Assembly: GCA_937897665.1 (NCBI GenBank)
Contig: CALCPB010000184.1
Location: forward strand, 1-5,307
Length of the DNA stretch: 5,307 bases
From: an uncultured Halomicronema sp.
GTDB lineage: Bacteria > Cyanobacteriota > Cyanobacteriia > Phormidesmidales > Phormidesmidaceae
Reading direction: 5' to 3'
In this document: piece after piece, positions 1-4,295 of the stretch
How positions within the stretch are numbered: the first letter of the stretch is position 1
Layout: the number at the start of each line of letters is the position of its first letter
The notes under the pieces: model-generated
What the model saw: the letters and a program-made list of their open reading frames with translations, nothing else
The model's database searches: none
What the model was told of the DNA's origin: nothing
Made by a program: the position numbers and the translations under genes

Positions 1-257
1 ATCAGACAAATAAACCGGTTGAGCTGCTGTTCGTCATAGATATGCAGCAATTCGTGGACGTTGATCATCAAGCGGGGCAGCACCAGCAGCACCATGAGGG
101 GCAGCGCGATGGGGGGAATAATTTGGGCGATCGCGAGCGCATAGCCCCCTACCAAGACTGCTGTTCCCACCATGCAGCGGCGACTGTAGCCGAGGGCGTC
201 GAACTCAGTCACCATATATTCAGACGGAAAGAGGCTAGTCAGCGGTTGCGTCGTCAT
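1..257 (-). CDS. N-terminus of a membrane protein, possibly fatty-acid desaturase family (partial)
   Basis: The frame opens with ATG at 255-257; an in-frame TAG lies two codons upstream, so this is the first possible ATG. It stays open to the window edge, giving 85 residues. Residues about 28-64 form one or two hydrophobic segments, and right after them comes a HELLH stretch (His68, His72). The order of membrane segment followed by an HxxxH box is what the first histidine box of membrane fatty-acid desaturases and related di-iron hydroxylases looks like, and the following YDEQQLNRF fits a cytosolic loop. The later histidine boxes that would prove the family lie outside the window, so the family is inferred. 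No clear Shine-Dalgarno sequence precedes the ATG; a second in-frame ATG at codon 15 is an alternative start. The gene is divergent from the ABM-type gene at 570. A HIP1 octamer lies inside it (127-134). Confidence 0.5.
   Translation of the reverse strand, partial: MTTQPLTSLFPSEYMVTEFDALGYSRRCMVGTAVLVGGYALAIAQIIPPIALPLMVLLVLPRLMINVHELLHIYDEQQLNRFICL
127..134. repeat. HIP1 octamer GCGATCGC (one of five copies in the window)
   Basis: This exact palindromic octamer also occurs at 316-323 (intergenic), 3195-3202, 3425-3432 (both in the thioredoxin reading frame) and 3850-3857 (in the kinase reading frame). Highly Iterated Palindrome 1 is over-represented in many cyanobacterial genomes, and this is the main taxonomic evidence in the window. 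No full copy is found in the ktrB gene, the 2557-3023 gap or the LysR gene. Confidence 0.85.
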
Positions 258-400
258 CGGCTACAGCGGTCTAAAGCTTGATGTTACGTCATTTGCCGGG
301 AGGATTGGCGCTGGGGCGATCGCGAATGGGCGGTGCCGCTCATTGCTTGACCATCGCGCTCGATCTCAGGCACTCCAAGTTGCTCACCCTGTGGGATAAG

Positions 401-445
401 GCGGTGCGATCTGACAGCCCTGTGAAGATCGCGCCCCTGCACCGC
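401..445. other. Stem-loop in the divergent intergenic region
   Basis: GCGGTGC (401-407) is repeated inverted as GCACCGC (439-445), and nested inside it GCGATC (406-411) is repeated inverted as GATCGC (427-432). The enclosed 15 bases contain a further ACAG/CTGT pair. A combined structure pairs 401-405 with 441-445 and 406-411 with 427-432, leaving an asymmetric bulge. No T-run follows on either strand, so it is not a standard terminator. It could be a leader structure, a small RNA element or a remnant. The rest of 258-569 holds a HIP1 site (316-323) and a promoter candidate; no coding region was convincing. Confidence 0.35.
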
Positions 446-518
446 ATCCGTGTCTGATTGATCATAAGACGGCAGACTCGAGATCGTGGAACATCCTACA
501 ATCATGCCCGTAGCTTGG

Positions 519-545
519 TTGACAGGATGGCTTAACCGATATGAA
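519..545 (+). promoter_or_regulatory. Candidate sigma70-type promoter of the ABM-type gene
   Basis: A perfect TTGACA (519-524) is followed after 15 bases by TATGAA (540-545), which matches the -10 consensus at four of six positions. The spacer is shorter than the preferred 17. A start near 552 would leave a leader of about 18 bases holding the purine-rich AGGGGAGAGGG (553-563) ahead of the ATG at 570. The -35 match is good, but the short spacing makes this a tentative assignment. Confidence 0.3.
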
Positions 546-569
546 ACATGCCAGGGGAGAGGGTGAAGC

Positions 570-1160
570 ATGAATGGGGACAGTCTGACGCCTGCACGCG
601 TTTTAGATACTGATAAACAGCAGGTCACAGCGGTGATCAAACACTTGGTCAAGCCGGGGAGCGAACCGGCCTACGAGCAGTGGTTGCGCCAGATTTCGCA
701 GGTGGCTCGACAGTTTGCGGGCCATGCGGGCGTCACTTTTATGCGGCCTCAAGATTCTGTCTGCCCCGAATATGTCATCATCCTCAAGTTTGACTGCTAT
801 CGATATCTGCAGCAGTGGCTCGATTCACCAGAACGTCAGCATTGCCTATCGCAGGCCAAACCTTTGATTCAAAGGGATGAAAAGGTGGAGGTACTCACCG
901 GTTTTGAAACCTGGTTTACCCTGCCCGGCAAACTTGTGCAAACCCCACCAAAACGCTACAAAATGGCTTGTTTGACGACTGGGGCCGTCTTTGTGGTCGT
1001 GCAGCTGCTCAATCGATTGCTCGCACCTGTTTTGACTGGGCTCCCCCCATTGCTCAGAGCGCTCATCGTCACGGCCATAACGGTCGCTTTGCTCACGTAT
1101 GTGATCATGCCGCGCTTAACTCGATTGTTTTATCGCTGGCTGTATCCCCAACGTGGGTAG
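570..1160 (+). CDS. ABM-fold (antibiotic biosynthesis monooxygenase-type) protein with C-terminal membrane anchor
   Basis: The protein has 196 residues. Residues about 17-110 match the dimeric alpha+beta-barrel ABM fold: a first strand (VTAVIKHLVKPG), a long helix (EPAYEQWLRQISQVARQF), then GHAGVTFMRP, EYVIILKF, and a second helix ending in LDSPER. The linker GFETWFTLPG...PPKRYKM leads to two hydrophobic segments at about 131-155 and 162-182, and then basic residues (PRLTRLFYRWLYP). This order, ABM domain then WFTLPG linker then two helices, is characteristic of the COG3224-type family of membrane-linked ABM proteins. These are widespread in bacteria and have no firmly established substrate; true ABM enzymes oxidise polyketides without cofactor, so the name describes the fold, not a known reaction. 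The ATG start is supported by AGGGGAGAGGG seven bases ahead (553-563). The gene ends in TAG and converges on ktrB with a 64-base gap. Confidence 0.85.
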   Translation: MNGDSLTPARVLDTDKQQVTAVIKHLVKPGSEPAYEQWLRQISQVARQFAGHAGVTFMRPQDSVCPEYVIILKFDCYRYLQQWLDSPERQHCLSQAKPLIQRDEKVEVLTGFETWFTLPGKLVQTPPKRYKMACLTTGAVFVVVQLLNRLLAPVLTGLPPLLRALIVTAITVALLTYVIMPRLTRLFYRWLYPQRG

Positions 1161-1179
1161 CAGGCCAGTCGCCAATTTG

Positions 1180-1199
1180 TGAGGTGTGCGCTCGCCTCA
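1180..1199. terminator. Possible bidirectional terminator stem-loop between convergent genes
   Basis: TGAGGTG (1180-1186) pairs with CGCCTCA (1193-1199) over seven base pairs (one G-T wobble) around a 6-base loop. It is the only notable hairpin in the 64 bases between the stop of the ABM-type gene (1160) and the stop of ktrB (1225), where a shared terminator is expected. Neither strand has a T-run after the stem, so it is not a canonical intrinsic terminator. Confidence 0.4.
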
Positions 1200-1224
1200 G
1201 CCAGCGTGCATCTGCATCAACGGC

Positions 1225-2556
1225 TTACAGCGCGATATCCTCTTTATCAAGCTGTCTGTCTTGCACCGGCTGTTTAAACAAGGCTAAGCCAAAGGTCATG
1301 GGGCCGACCCGCCCGATAAACATCAGCACGATCACGACTAACTTGCCTAACGGCGTCAGGTCTCCGGTAATGCCTCGCGATAGCCCCACCGTCCCTAAGG
1401 CAGAAGCGGCCTCAAACAGCACTTCTTCAAAGGCTTGTCCCTGCAGCATCAACAAGCAGAGACTGCCCGCTAAAAACATTAAAAGGTAGAACATCACTGC
1501 CGCAAAGGCGCTCGTGAGACTACTCACTGGAATTCGCCGTTGGCTGATGGTGACGTTCGGTTGTCCTCGCAGCGTGGCCCAAACGGCGCCGATCGCCGCG
1601 GAGACTGAAGTGGTTTTTAAGCCGCCCCCGGTGCCTGACGGCGAAGCTCCAATAATCATCAGTATGAGCATGAGCAGAACTGAACTAGCCACCAGATTCT
1701 CAATGGGGTGCGTGTTGAATCCCACCGTGGTCATAGCCGTCATCGACTGAAACCATGACGACAAGAGACGCTCGCCCAGCGGCAGCGCGGTCATGGAGGC
1801 ATCCGCAAAGAAAAGATAGCCCCAGCCGAAAATCAAAACGCTGAATGTTGAGTACATAAAAACCTTGGTGGTCAGCGTAATTTGCCGCTCAGAGTTTTTG
1901 AAGCTCAGCCAAAAATCAGAGACGACGATAAACCCAATTGCGCCGAAGATACTTAAAACTGTCACCACAAGGTTAACAAGAAGATTACTTCTGAAGCCCA
2001 TCAGGCTATCGGGAAAAACACTAAAACCTGCCGTACAGAAAGCTGAAATCGAATGAAAGACAGCGGCCCATAAAGAGTTGGACACCTCTTGCTGCGAGAA
2101 AGCAATATATAAGCCAATGAATCCGGCAATTTCGATCAAAACTGTAAAGATAATCGTGTGCCGGATAAACGTTCTCAGATTGAGGCTTTCCGGTAATGAA
2201 AAGACCGTTTCTCCTACTTGTCTGCGCGTGGCGGAGAGCTTGCTTTCTCTTGCCAATACGACAAATGAGCCTAAGGTCATGTAGCCGAGCCCACCAACCT
2301 GAAAAGCACTGGCAATGACAAATTCACCGAAAAAGTTGTAGGCATCGGGCGTATTGACAGTAATCAGCCCGGTGGTGCTGATTGCCGAAGTCGCGATGAA
2401 GAGATTATCTAACGGGCTAATGAAGCCATCTTGCCAACTAATGGGTAAACACAGCAAAATCCAAGTCAATGCAATATAAGAAAGGTAGCCTAACAGCACC
2501 ACGCGGGTGGGCCGTTTCATAATCAATCGAATGATGCCCTGGTCAAGCTTTTTCAA
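1225..2556 (-). CDS. ktrB: KtrB/TrkH-family potassium transporter, ion-translocating subunit
   Basis: The protein has 443 residues and spans the membrane with four M1-pore-M2 repeats. The four filter segments are visible: STTGL (Gly63), CTAGF (Gly177), TTVGF (Gly279) and GTVGL (Gly391). After the third repeat the broken helix/gating loop GASPSGTGGGLKTTS (303-317) is present. This combination identifies the KtrB/NtpJ branch of the Trk/Ktr/HKT superfamily, which carries K+ inward, usually Na+-dependent, with a cytosolic KtrA gating ring. Length and filter spacing are normal for KtrB. No ktrA gene lies in the window, so the regulatory subunit must be encoded elsewhere. The start is uncertain: the longest frame begins with TTG (2554-2556), three codons after an in-frame TAA, and has no Shine-Dalgarno; the first ATG is codon 13 (2518-2520). 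Both starts leave the first membrane helix intact. No frameshift or damage is seen. Confidence 0.93.
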   Translation of the reverse strand: MKKLDQGIIRLIMKRPTRVVLLGYLSYIALTWILLCLPISWQDGFISPLDNLFIATSAISTTGLITVNTPDAYNFFGEFVIASAFQVGGLGYMTLGSFVVLARESKLSATRRQVGETVFSLPESLNLRTFIRHTIIFTVLIEIAGFIGLYIAFSQQEVSNSLWAAVFHSISAFCTAGFSVFPDSLMGFRSNLLVNLVVTVLSIFGAIGFIVVSDFWLSFKNSERQITLTTKVFMYSTFSVLIFGWGYLFFADASMTALPLGERLLSSWFQSMTAMTTVGFNTHPIENLVASSVLLMLILMIIGASPSGTGGGLKTTSVSAAIGAVWATLRGQPNVTISQRRIPVSSLTSAFAAVMFYLLMFLAGSLCLLMLQGQAFEEVLFEAASALGTVGLSRGITGDLTPLGKLVVIVLMFIGRVGPMTFGLALFKQPVQDRQLDKEDIAL

Positions 2557-2559
2557 AAT

Positions 2560-2587
2560 TTTTTAACCAAGCTAATAAATATGTCAA
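2560..2587 (-). promoter_or_regulatory. Candidate ktrB promoter
   Basis: On the minus strand TTGACA (2587-2582) is followed after 16 bases by TAAAAA (2565-2560), a four-of-six match to the -10 consensus. Transcription would start near 2553, inside the first codons of the longest ktrB frame. If this promoter is used, translation would have to begin at the ATG at 2520. An AT-rich stretch surrounds it. The assignment rests on consensus matching only. Confidence 0.27.
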
Positions 2588-2794
2588 AGCTTAGAGGAAG
2601 AGTGTATTCGCTTACATCCTCCCTTTGGTAGATTGAAAATACTTGCTGAGTTGACGCCATTGCCTCGGATGAGGTTGTCTGGATTGCGGCCTAAAGTTAG
2701 TTTTAGCTAAAGCTCTGGCAACTATTTGTGGTGAGCTTTAAACCTAGTAAGAGCATCTATGAATTGAGTTCAAGTAGGTCTATACCTGACTCAG

Positions 2795-2813
2795 AGTGAT
2801 GATTATCATGAAG
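2795..2813. promoter_or_regulatory. Fur-box-like palindrome
   Basis: The minus strand reads ATGATAATCAT at 2809-2799, identical to the central 11 bases of the classical 19-bp Fur consensus (GATAATGATAATCATTATC). The outer four bases on each side match poorly, giving about 13 of 19 overall. Fur represses iron-uptake and related genes when iron is replete. No iron gene adjoins; the nearest downstream genes are ktrB on the minus strand (about 240 bases away) and a 29-codon ORF on the plus strand whose ATG lies within the site. The sequence match is direct; the function is inferred. Confidence 0.3.
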
Positions 2814-2897
2814 TTTTTGTCTTGGGTCAAGCAGTCTCAATTGGGCTCATTGTTAGCACCAAGACAGTTCGACCCAAATCTGGTTGAACAGGTCTGA
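2808..2897 (+). CDS. Possible 29-residue small protein (weak)
   Basis: An ATG at 2808-2810 opens a 29-codon frame ending in TGA. The product begins MKFLSWVKQ and ends NLVEQV; it is mildly amphipathic, with no recognised domain, signal peptide or clear membrane helix. Only a poor purine stretch (AGAGTGAT) precedes the ATG. The start codon overlaps the Fur-box-like palindrome, and the second half of the frame overlaps the hairpin at 2862-2895. It could be a genuine small protein, a remnant of an N-terminus, or chance. The same frame stays open for another 19 codons after the TGA. Confidence 0.15.
   Translation: MKFLSWVKQSQLGSLLAPRQFDPNLVEQV
2862..2895. other. Hairpin with a competing alternative pairing
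   Basis: GTTCGACC (2867-2874) pairs with GGTTGAAC (2882-2889) around a 7-base loop, with one G-T pair. Outside it, AGAC (2862-2865) pairs with GTCT (2892-2895) across a small internal loop, giving 12 base pairs in total. TTGGGTC (2822-2828) is a perfect inverted match to GACCCAA (2871-2877), which overlaps the hairpin's left arm and loop, so the two structures exclude each other. Such switching is seen in attenuators and riboswitches, but no known riboswitch consensus was recognised here. Confidence 0.35.
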
Positions 2898-2979
2898 GCG
2901 TGGAGAGTGCATCACCCCTGCAAGTTTTTGGCCAGAGAATTAGCTAGCACAACTTAAAACCCACATATAGCGCTATCTC

Positions 2980-3019
2980 GCAGACGCTGAAGATGCCCAG
3001 TCGCTTGCGTCAGGTCTGC
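2980..3019 (-). terminator. Stem-loop just after the thioredoxin stop, possible terminator
   Basis: GCAGAC (2980-2985) pairs with GTCTGC (3014-3019), and after a single bulged G (2986) four more pairs form between 2987-2990 and 3010-3013, closing a 19-base loop. On the minus strand the structure begins four bases after the TGA of the thioredoxin frame. The nearest T-run (four Ts) is about 20 bases further on, past the palindrome ATAGCGCTAT (2967-2976), so it departs from the standard intrinsic terminator. Confidence 0.33.
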
Positions 3020-3023
3020 CCGC

Positions 3024-3548
3024 TCACTCTAAAAAGCGAGTGACTGTCGCGCTGTAAATCTTATAAGGCTGCACCCCGGTCAGCGTTTCTTGTAGTTCAC
3101 CATCTTTAAAAAACATGACGGCGGGCAAGCCTTTGAGGCTAAATCGTTTGGGGATCTGCTTGTTGGTATCAAAATTGATCTTTCGTACATTGATGCGATC
3201 GCCATAGGCCTCGGCTAGCTGATCGATCAGGGGCGCGACCAGTTTGCAGGGGCCACACCAAGACGCCATGCAATCTACCACCAGCAGTGACTCTTCAGAG
3301 AGTAGAGCATCCAGTTCTGCTTCATCTTGAATCAATTGAGCCGCCCCGGTGGTTGCCTGGCCCAACTTCGTGACGGCTCGAGTGACTTCTGCAAATGGCA
3401 GGCTGCCGTTGATGGTTTCTAACTGCGATCGCTGCTGATAATACTCCAGCAAAGGTGCGATTTCTGCCTCATGGTGCTCCAAACGCTGGCGAATCGTCGA
3501 AATCGTTTCACCTTGTCCCGGCTGAGAGGAGAGCCGGTGAATCAACAT
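3024..3548 (-). CDS. Adenylate kinase C-terminal segment fused to a thioredoxin domain
   Basis: This is the 174-residue downstream part of the amber-split gene. Residues about 1-60 continue an adenylate kinase fold (ETISTIRQRL, then APLLEYYQQRSQLETINGS), which resembles the CORE helices after the LID. Residues about 70-174 form a complete thioredoxin domain: VVDCMASWCGPCK with the active-site pair Cys98 and Cys101, the buried acid Asp92, cis-proline Pro142 in LKGLPAVMFFKDGE, and a final helix. It should be able to reduce disulfides in the cytosol, in cyanobacteria usually with electrons from ferredoxin or NADPH via thioredoxin reductase. If made alone, the ATG at 3548-3546 lies six bases after the TAG and could be used by translational coupling; GAAGG (3564-3560) is 11 bases upstream, rather far. 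Without the first half the kinase remnant would probably not fold as a kinase, but the thioredoxin domain could be independent. Two HIP1 octamers lie inside. Confidence 0.8.
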   Translation of the reverse strand: MLIHRLSSQPGQGETISTIRQRLEHHEAEIAPLLEYYQQRSQLETINGSLPFAEVTRAVTKLGQATTGAAQLIQDEAELDALLSEESLLVVDCMASWCGPCKLVAPLIDQLAEAYGDRINVRKINFDTNKQIPKRFSLKGLPAVMFFKDGELQETLTGVQPYKIYSATVTRFLE

Positions 3549-3554
3549 CCCCGT

Positions 3555-3914
3555 CTACGCCTTCAGATGAATTGCTGTCGACGCTGCTGGGCTTACCGTT
3601 AGCCACCACTCATCGAATGCTTGAGCCTGTGCTAGCGTGCGCGGAAATCCCGTCAAAATCCAGCCTTTTAACATGATGTCGGGCTGTTCAAACCGCCGCT
3701 TGATCAGCTTCATCACGAGAGTATCTGGCACCAGCGTTCCGGCTTCGACGTAGGAGCGGGCCTCAACGCCGATATCAGATGCTTGATCAACGGCCTCACG
3801 AATCAGCTGCCCCGTCGAGACGTGGGGCACACACCAACGTTCCGCGACGGCGATCGCTTGTTTTTCCACCCCAACACCAGGCGGCCCGAGGAGAATAAAT
3901 TGCTTGAGCTTCAT
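3555..3914 (-). CDS. Adenylate kinase N-terminal half (degenerate P-loop), truncated by TAG
   Basis: The 119 residues correspond to the first half of an adenylate kinase, the enzyme converting ATP and AMP to two ADP. Visible motifs: P-loop region LLGPPGVGVEKQ (8-19), AMP-binding HVSTGQLIRE (31-40, with Arg39 at the usual arginine position), EAGTLVPD (57-64) and GWILTGFPRT (84-93, Arg92). Canonical kinases read GPPGxGKGT in the P-loop; here the lysine position is Val16 and the next residues are Glu and Lys, so the phosphate-binding lysine is absent or shifted by two. STGD has become STGQ. The frame ends at TAG after IHLKA, about where the LID would begin, so the peptide alone lacks the LID and C-terminal helices and cannot be an active kinase. 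Full-length bacterial enzymes are about 185-215 residues. The start is supported by AGGA eight bases upstream. The housekeeping adk is presumably elsewhere. Confidence 0.8.
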   Translation of the reverse strand: MKLKQFILLGPPGVGVEKQAIAVAERWCVPHVSTGQLIREAVDQASDIGVEARSYVEAGTLVPDTLVMKLIKRRFEQPDIMLKGWILTGFPRTLAQAQAFDEWWLTVSPAASTAIHLKA

Positions 3915-4124
3915 CGCATTGATCCTAATGAATCATTTTGGGGCCACTGCATCCTAGTCCTCAATCGTTCGCAACCCCGCCTATTACGCTCGGGGAACAT
4001 GACGCAGACAGAGGACAACAGGCTGCATTTAGCCTGACAGATAAGGTGCGCACACTGTTGAACTCTATCTTTTGGGCGCTGGGATCAAGGCGTTTTTCGC
4101 GGATTCTTTTAGATTTGTCTCACA

Positions 4125-4295
4125 GTGTATGGGCTTGAACTAAAGGAAAGATATGACCTGGCAACAATTGGGATCAATGCTTTTTCTCCCAAGTTTGATG
4201 AGTCGGAGATCGCTGACCTAGTCGATTTCCCGATAGCGAACCTCCGTGAACGGTTAACACCGCTCACATCGTTAATCCCGCTGGGTGGGTGCTGA
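4125..4295 (+). CDS. Protein-like orphan frame, possible gene remnant (weak)
   Basis: From GTG at 4125 a 56-codon frame runs to TGA at 4293-4295; an in-frame TAG (4110-4112) lies just upstream. The product's stretch from GLELKERYDL through INAFSPKFDESEIADLVDFP to ANLRERLTP has the balanced charge and hydrophobic pattern of a real protein, but I do not recognise a family. No Shine-Dalgarno precedes the GTG, and the last 32 bases overlap the 3' end of the LysR gene on the other strand, where the peptide turns low in charge. It may be a decayed C-terminal fragment left in the gap between the kinase and LysR genes, or chance. The rest of 3915-4124 shows nothing I can support as a gene. Confidence 0.2.
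   Translation: MYGLELKERYDLATIGINAFSPKFDESEIADLVDFPIANLRERLTPLTSLIPLGGC
4153..4221 (+). CDS. Short ORF of 22 codons with a good ribosome binding site (weak)
   Basis: AAAGGAAAG (4142-4150) places AGGA five bases ahead of an ATG at 4153, which is close to ideal spacing. The 22-residue product, MTWQQLGSMLFLPSLMSRRS plus two residues, has a short hydrophobic centre and an arginine pair, and has no recognised family. It lies in a different frame from the protein-like remnant at 4125-4295 and the two cannot both be conserved coding. A leader peptide or chance are the main alternatives. Confidence 0.15.
   Translation: MTWQQLGSMLFLPSLMSRRSLT
4246..4267. terminator. Stem-loop over the LysR stop codon, weak terminator candidate
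   Basis: GTGA (4246-4249) pairs with TCAC (4264-4267) and CGGT (4251-4254) with ACCG (4259-4262), separated by one mismatch and closed by a 4-base loop. It overlaps the TGA of the LysR gene on the minus strand and has no following T-run, so its role as a terminator is doubtful. Confidence 0.22.

Larger units (their letters stand above)
2557..3023. other. 467-bp gene-poor, structure-rich intergenic region
   Basis: No convincing gene is present. The region is visibly richer in A+T than its neighbours and has no HIP1 octamer. Inverted repeats seen, in order: TAAAGCTC/GAGCTTTA (2708-2715 with 2733-2740); TGAGT/ACTCA enclosing AGGT/ACCT (2765-2793); ATGATTATCAT (2799-2809); a 12-bp hairpin at 2862-2895; the perfect palindrome ATAGCGCTAT (2967-2976); and a 10-bp hairpin at 2980-3019. 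On the minus strand it lies between the end of the thioredoxin frame and the start of ktrB, so it could be a 3' region, a long ktrB leader or a small-RNA locus. On the minus strand a very strong Shine-Dalgarno-like AAAGGGAGG (2626-2618) abuts an ATG that is followed at once by TAA, so it leads no reading frame. Confidence 0.6.
3024..3914 (-). pseudogene. Adenylate kinase-thioredoxin fusion interrupted by an in-frame TAG
   Basis: A single uninterrupted frame of 297 codons runs from the ATG at 3914 to the TGA at 3024 with one internal stop, TAG at 3557-3555. Both halves are in the same phase, separated only by TAG-ACG-GGG. Residues on each side join into one adenylate kinase fold: before the stop the P-loop, AMP-binding segment, LVPD and GFPRT motifs, then a strand ending IHLKA; after it LIHRL, then ETISTIRQRL and PLLEYYQQRSQLETINGS, the usual kinase C-terminal helices, followed by a thioredoxin domain. 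The simplest history is a point mutation of a sense codon (for example CAG to TAG) in a fused gene of 296 residues. Alternatives are partial readthrough of the TAG, reinitiation at the ATG six bases later giving two proteins, or a sequencing error. The upstream AGGA (3926-3923) is eight bases from the ATG, so translation of the first half is well supported. Confidence 0.75.

Noticed and set aside
284..652. 122-codon minus-strand frame overlapping the start of the ABM-type gene
   Set aside because: Its product has no recognisable fold, low-complexity Ser/Arg-rich content, and its start is antisense to the well-supported gene at 570. It is best explained as a chance frame.
968..1489. 173-codon plus-strand frame across the end of the ABM-type gene and the antisense of ktrB
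   Set aside because: It overlaps two strongly supported genes in other frames and the composition (Ser, Thr, Cys, Ala) is that of a shadow.
2612..2626. Very strong Shine-Dalgarno-like AAAGGGAGG on the minus strand followed at once by ATG-TAA
   Set aside because: The ATG abuts the GGAGG with no spacing and is followed by a stop; no start codon lies at 5-9 bases, so it leads no gene. Recorded only in the gap description.
2557..3023. c-di-AMP (ydaO-type) riboswitch in front of ktrB
   Set aside because: Considered because K+ transporters are often controlled this way, but the conserved purine-rich core of that riboswitch was not found on the minus strand.
3219..3230. Perfect 12-bp palindrome CTGATCGATCAG
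   Set aside because: It lies inside the thioredoxin coding sequence, encoding conserved helix residues, so it is probably incidental.
3555..3557. TAG as a reassigned sense codon in this organism
   Set aside because: The ABM-type gene ends sensibly at a TAG (1158-1160), HIP1 sites point to a cyanobacterium with the standard code, and no other gene in the window has an internal TAG.
3938..4138. 66-codon plus-strand frame in the gap upstream of the kinase gene
   Set aside because: No ribosome binding site, no recognised family, and no continuity with the more protein-like frame at 4125-4295.
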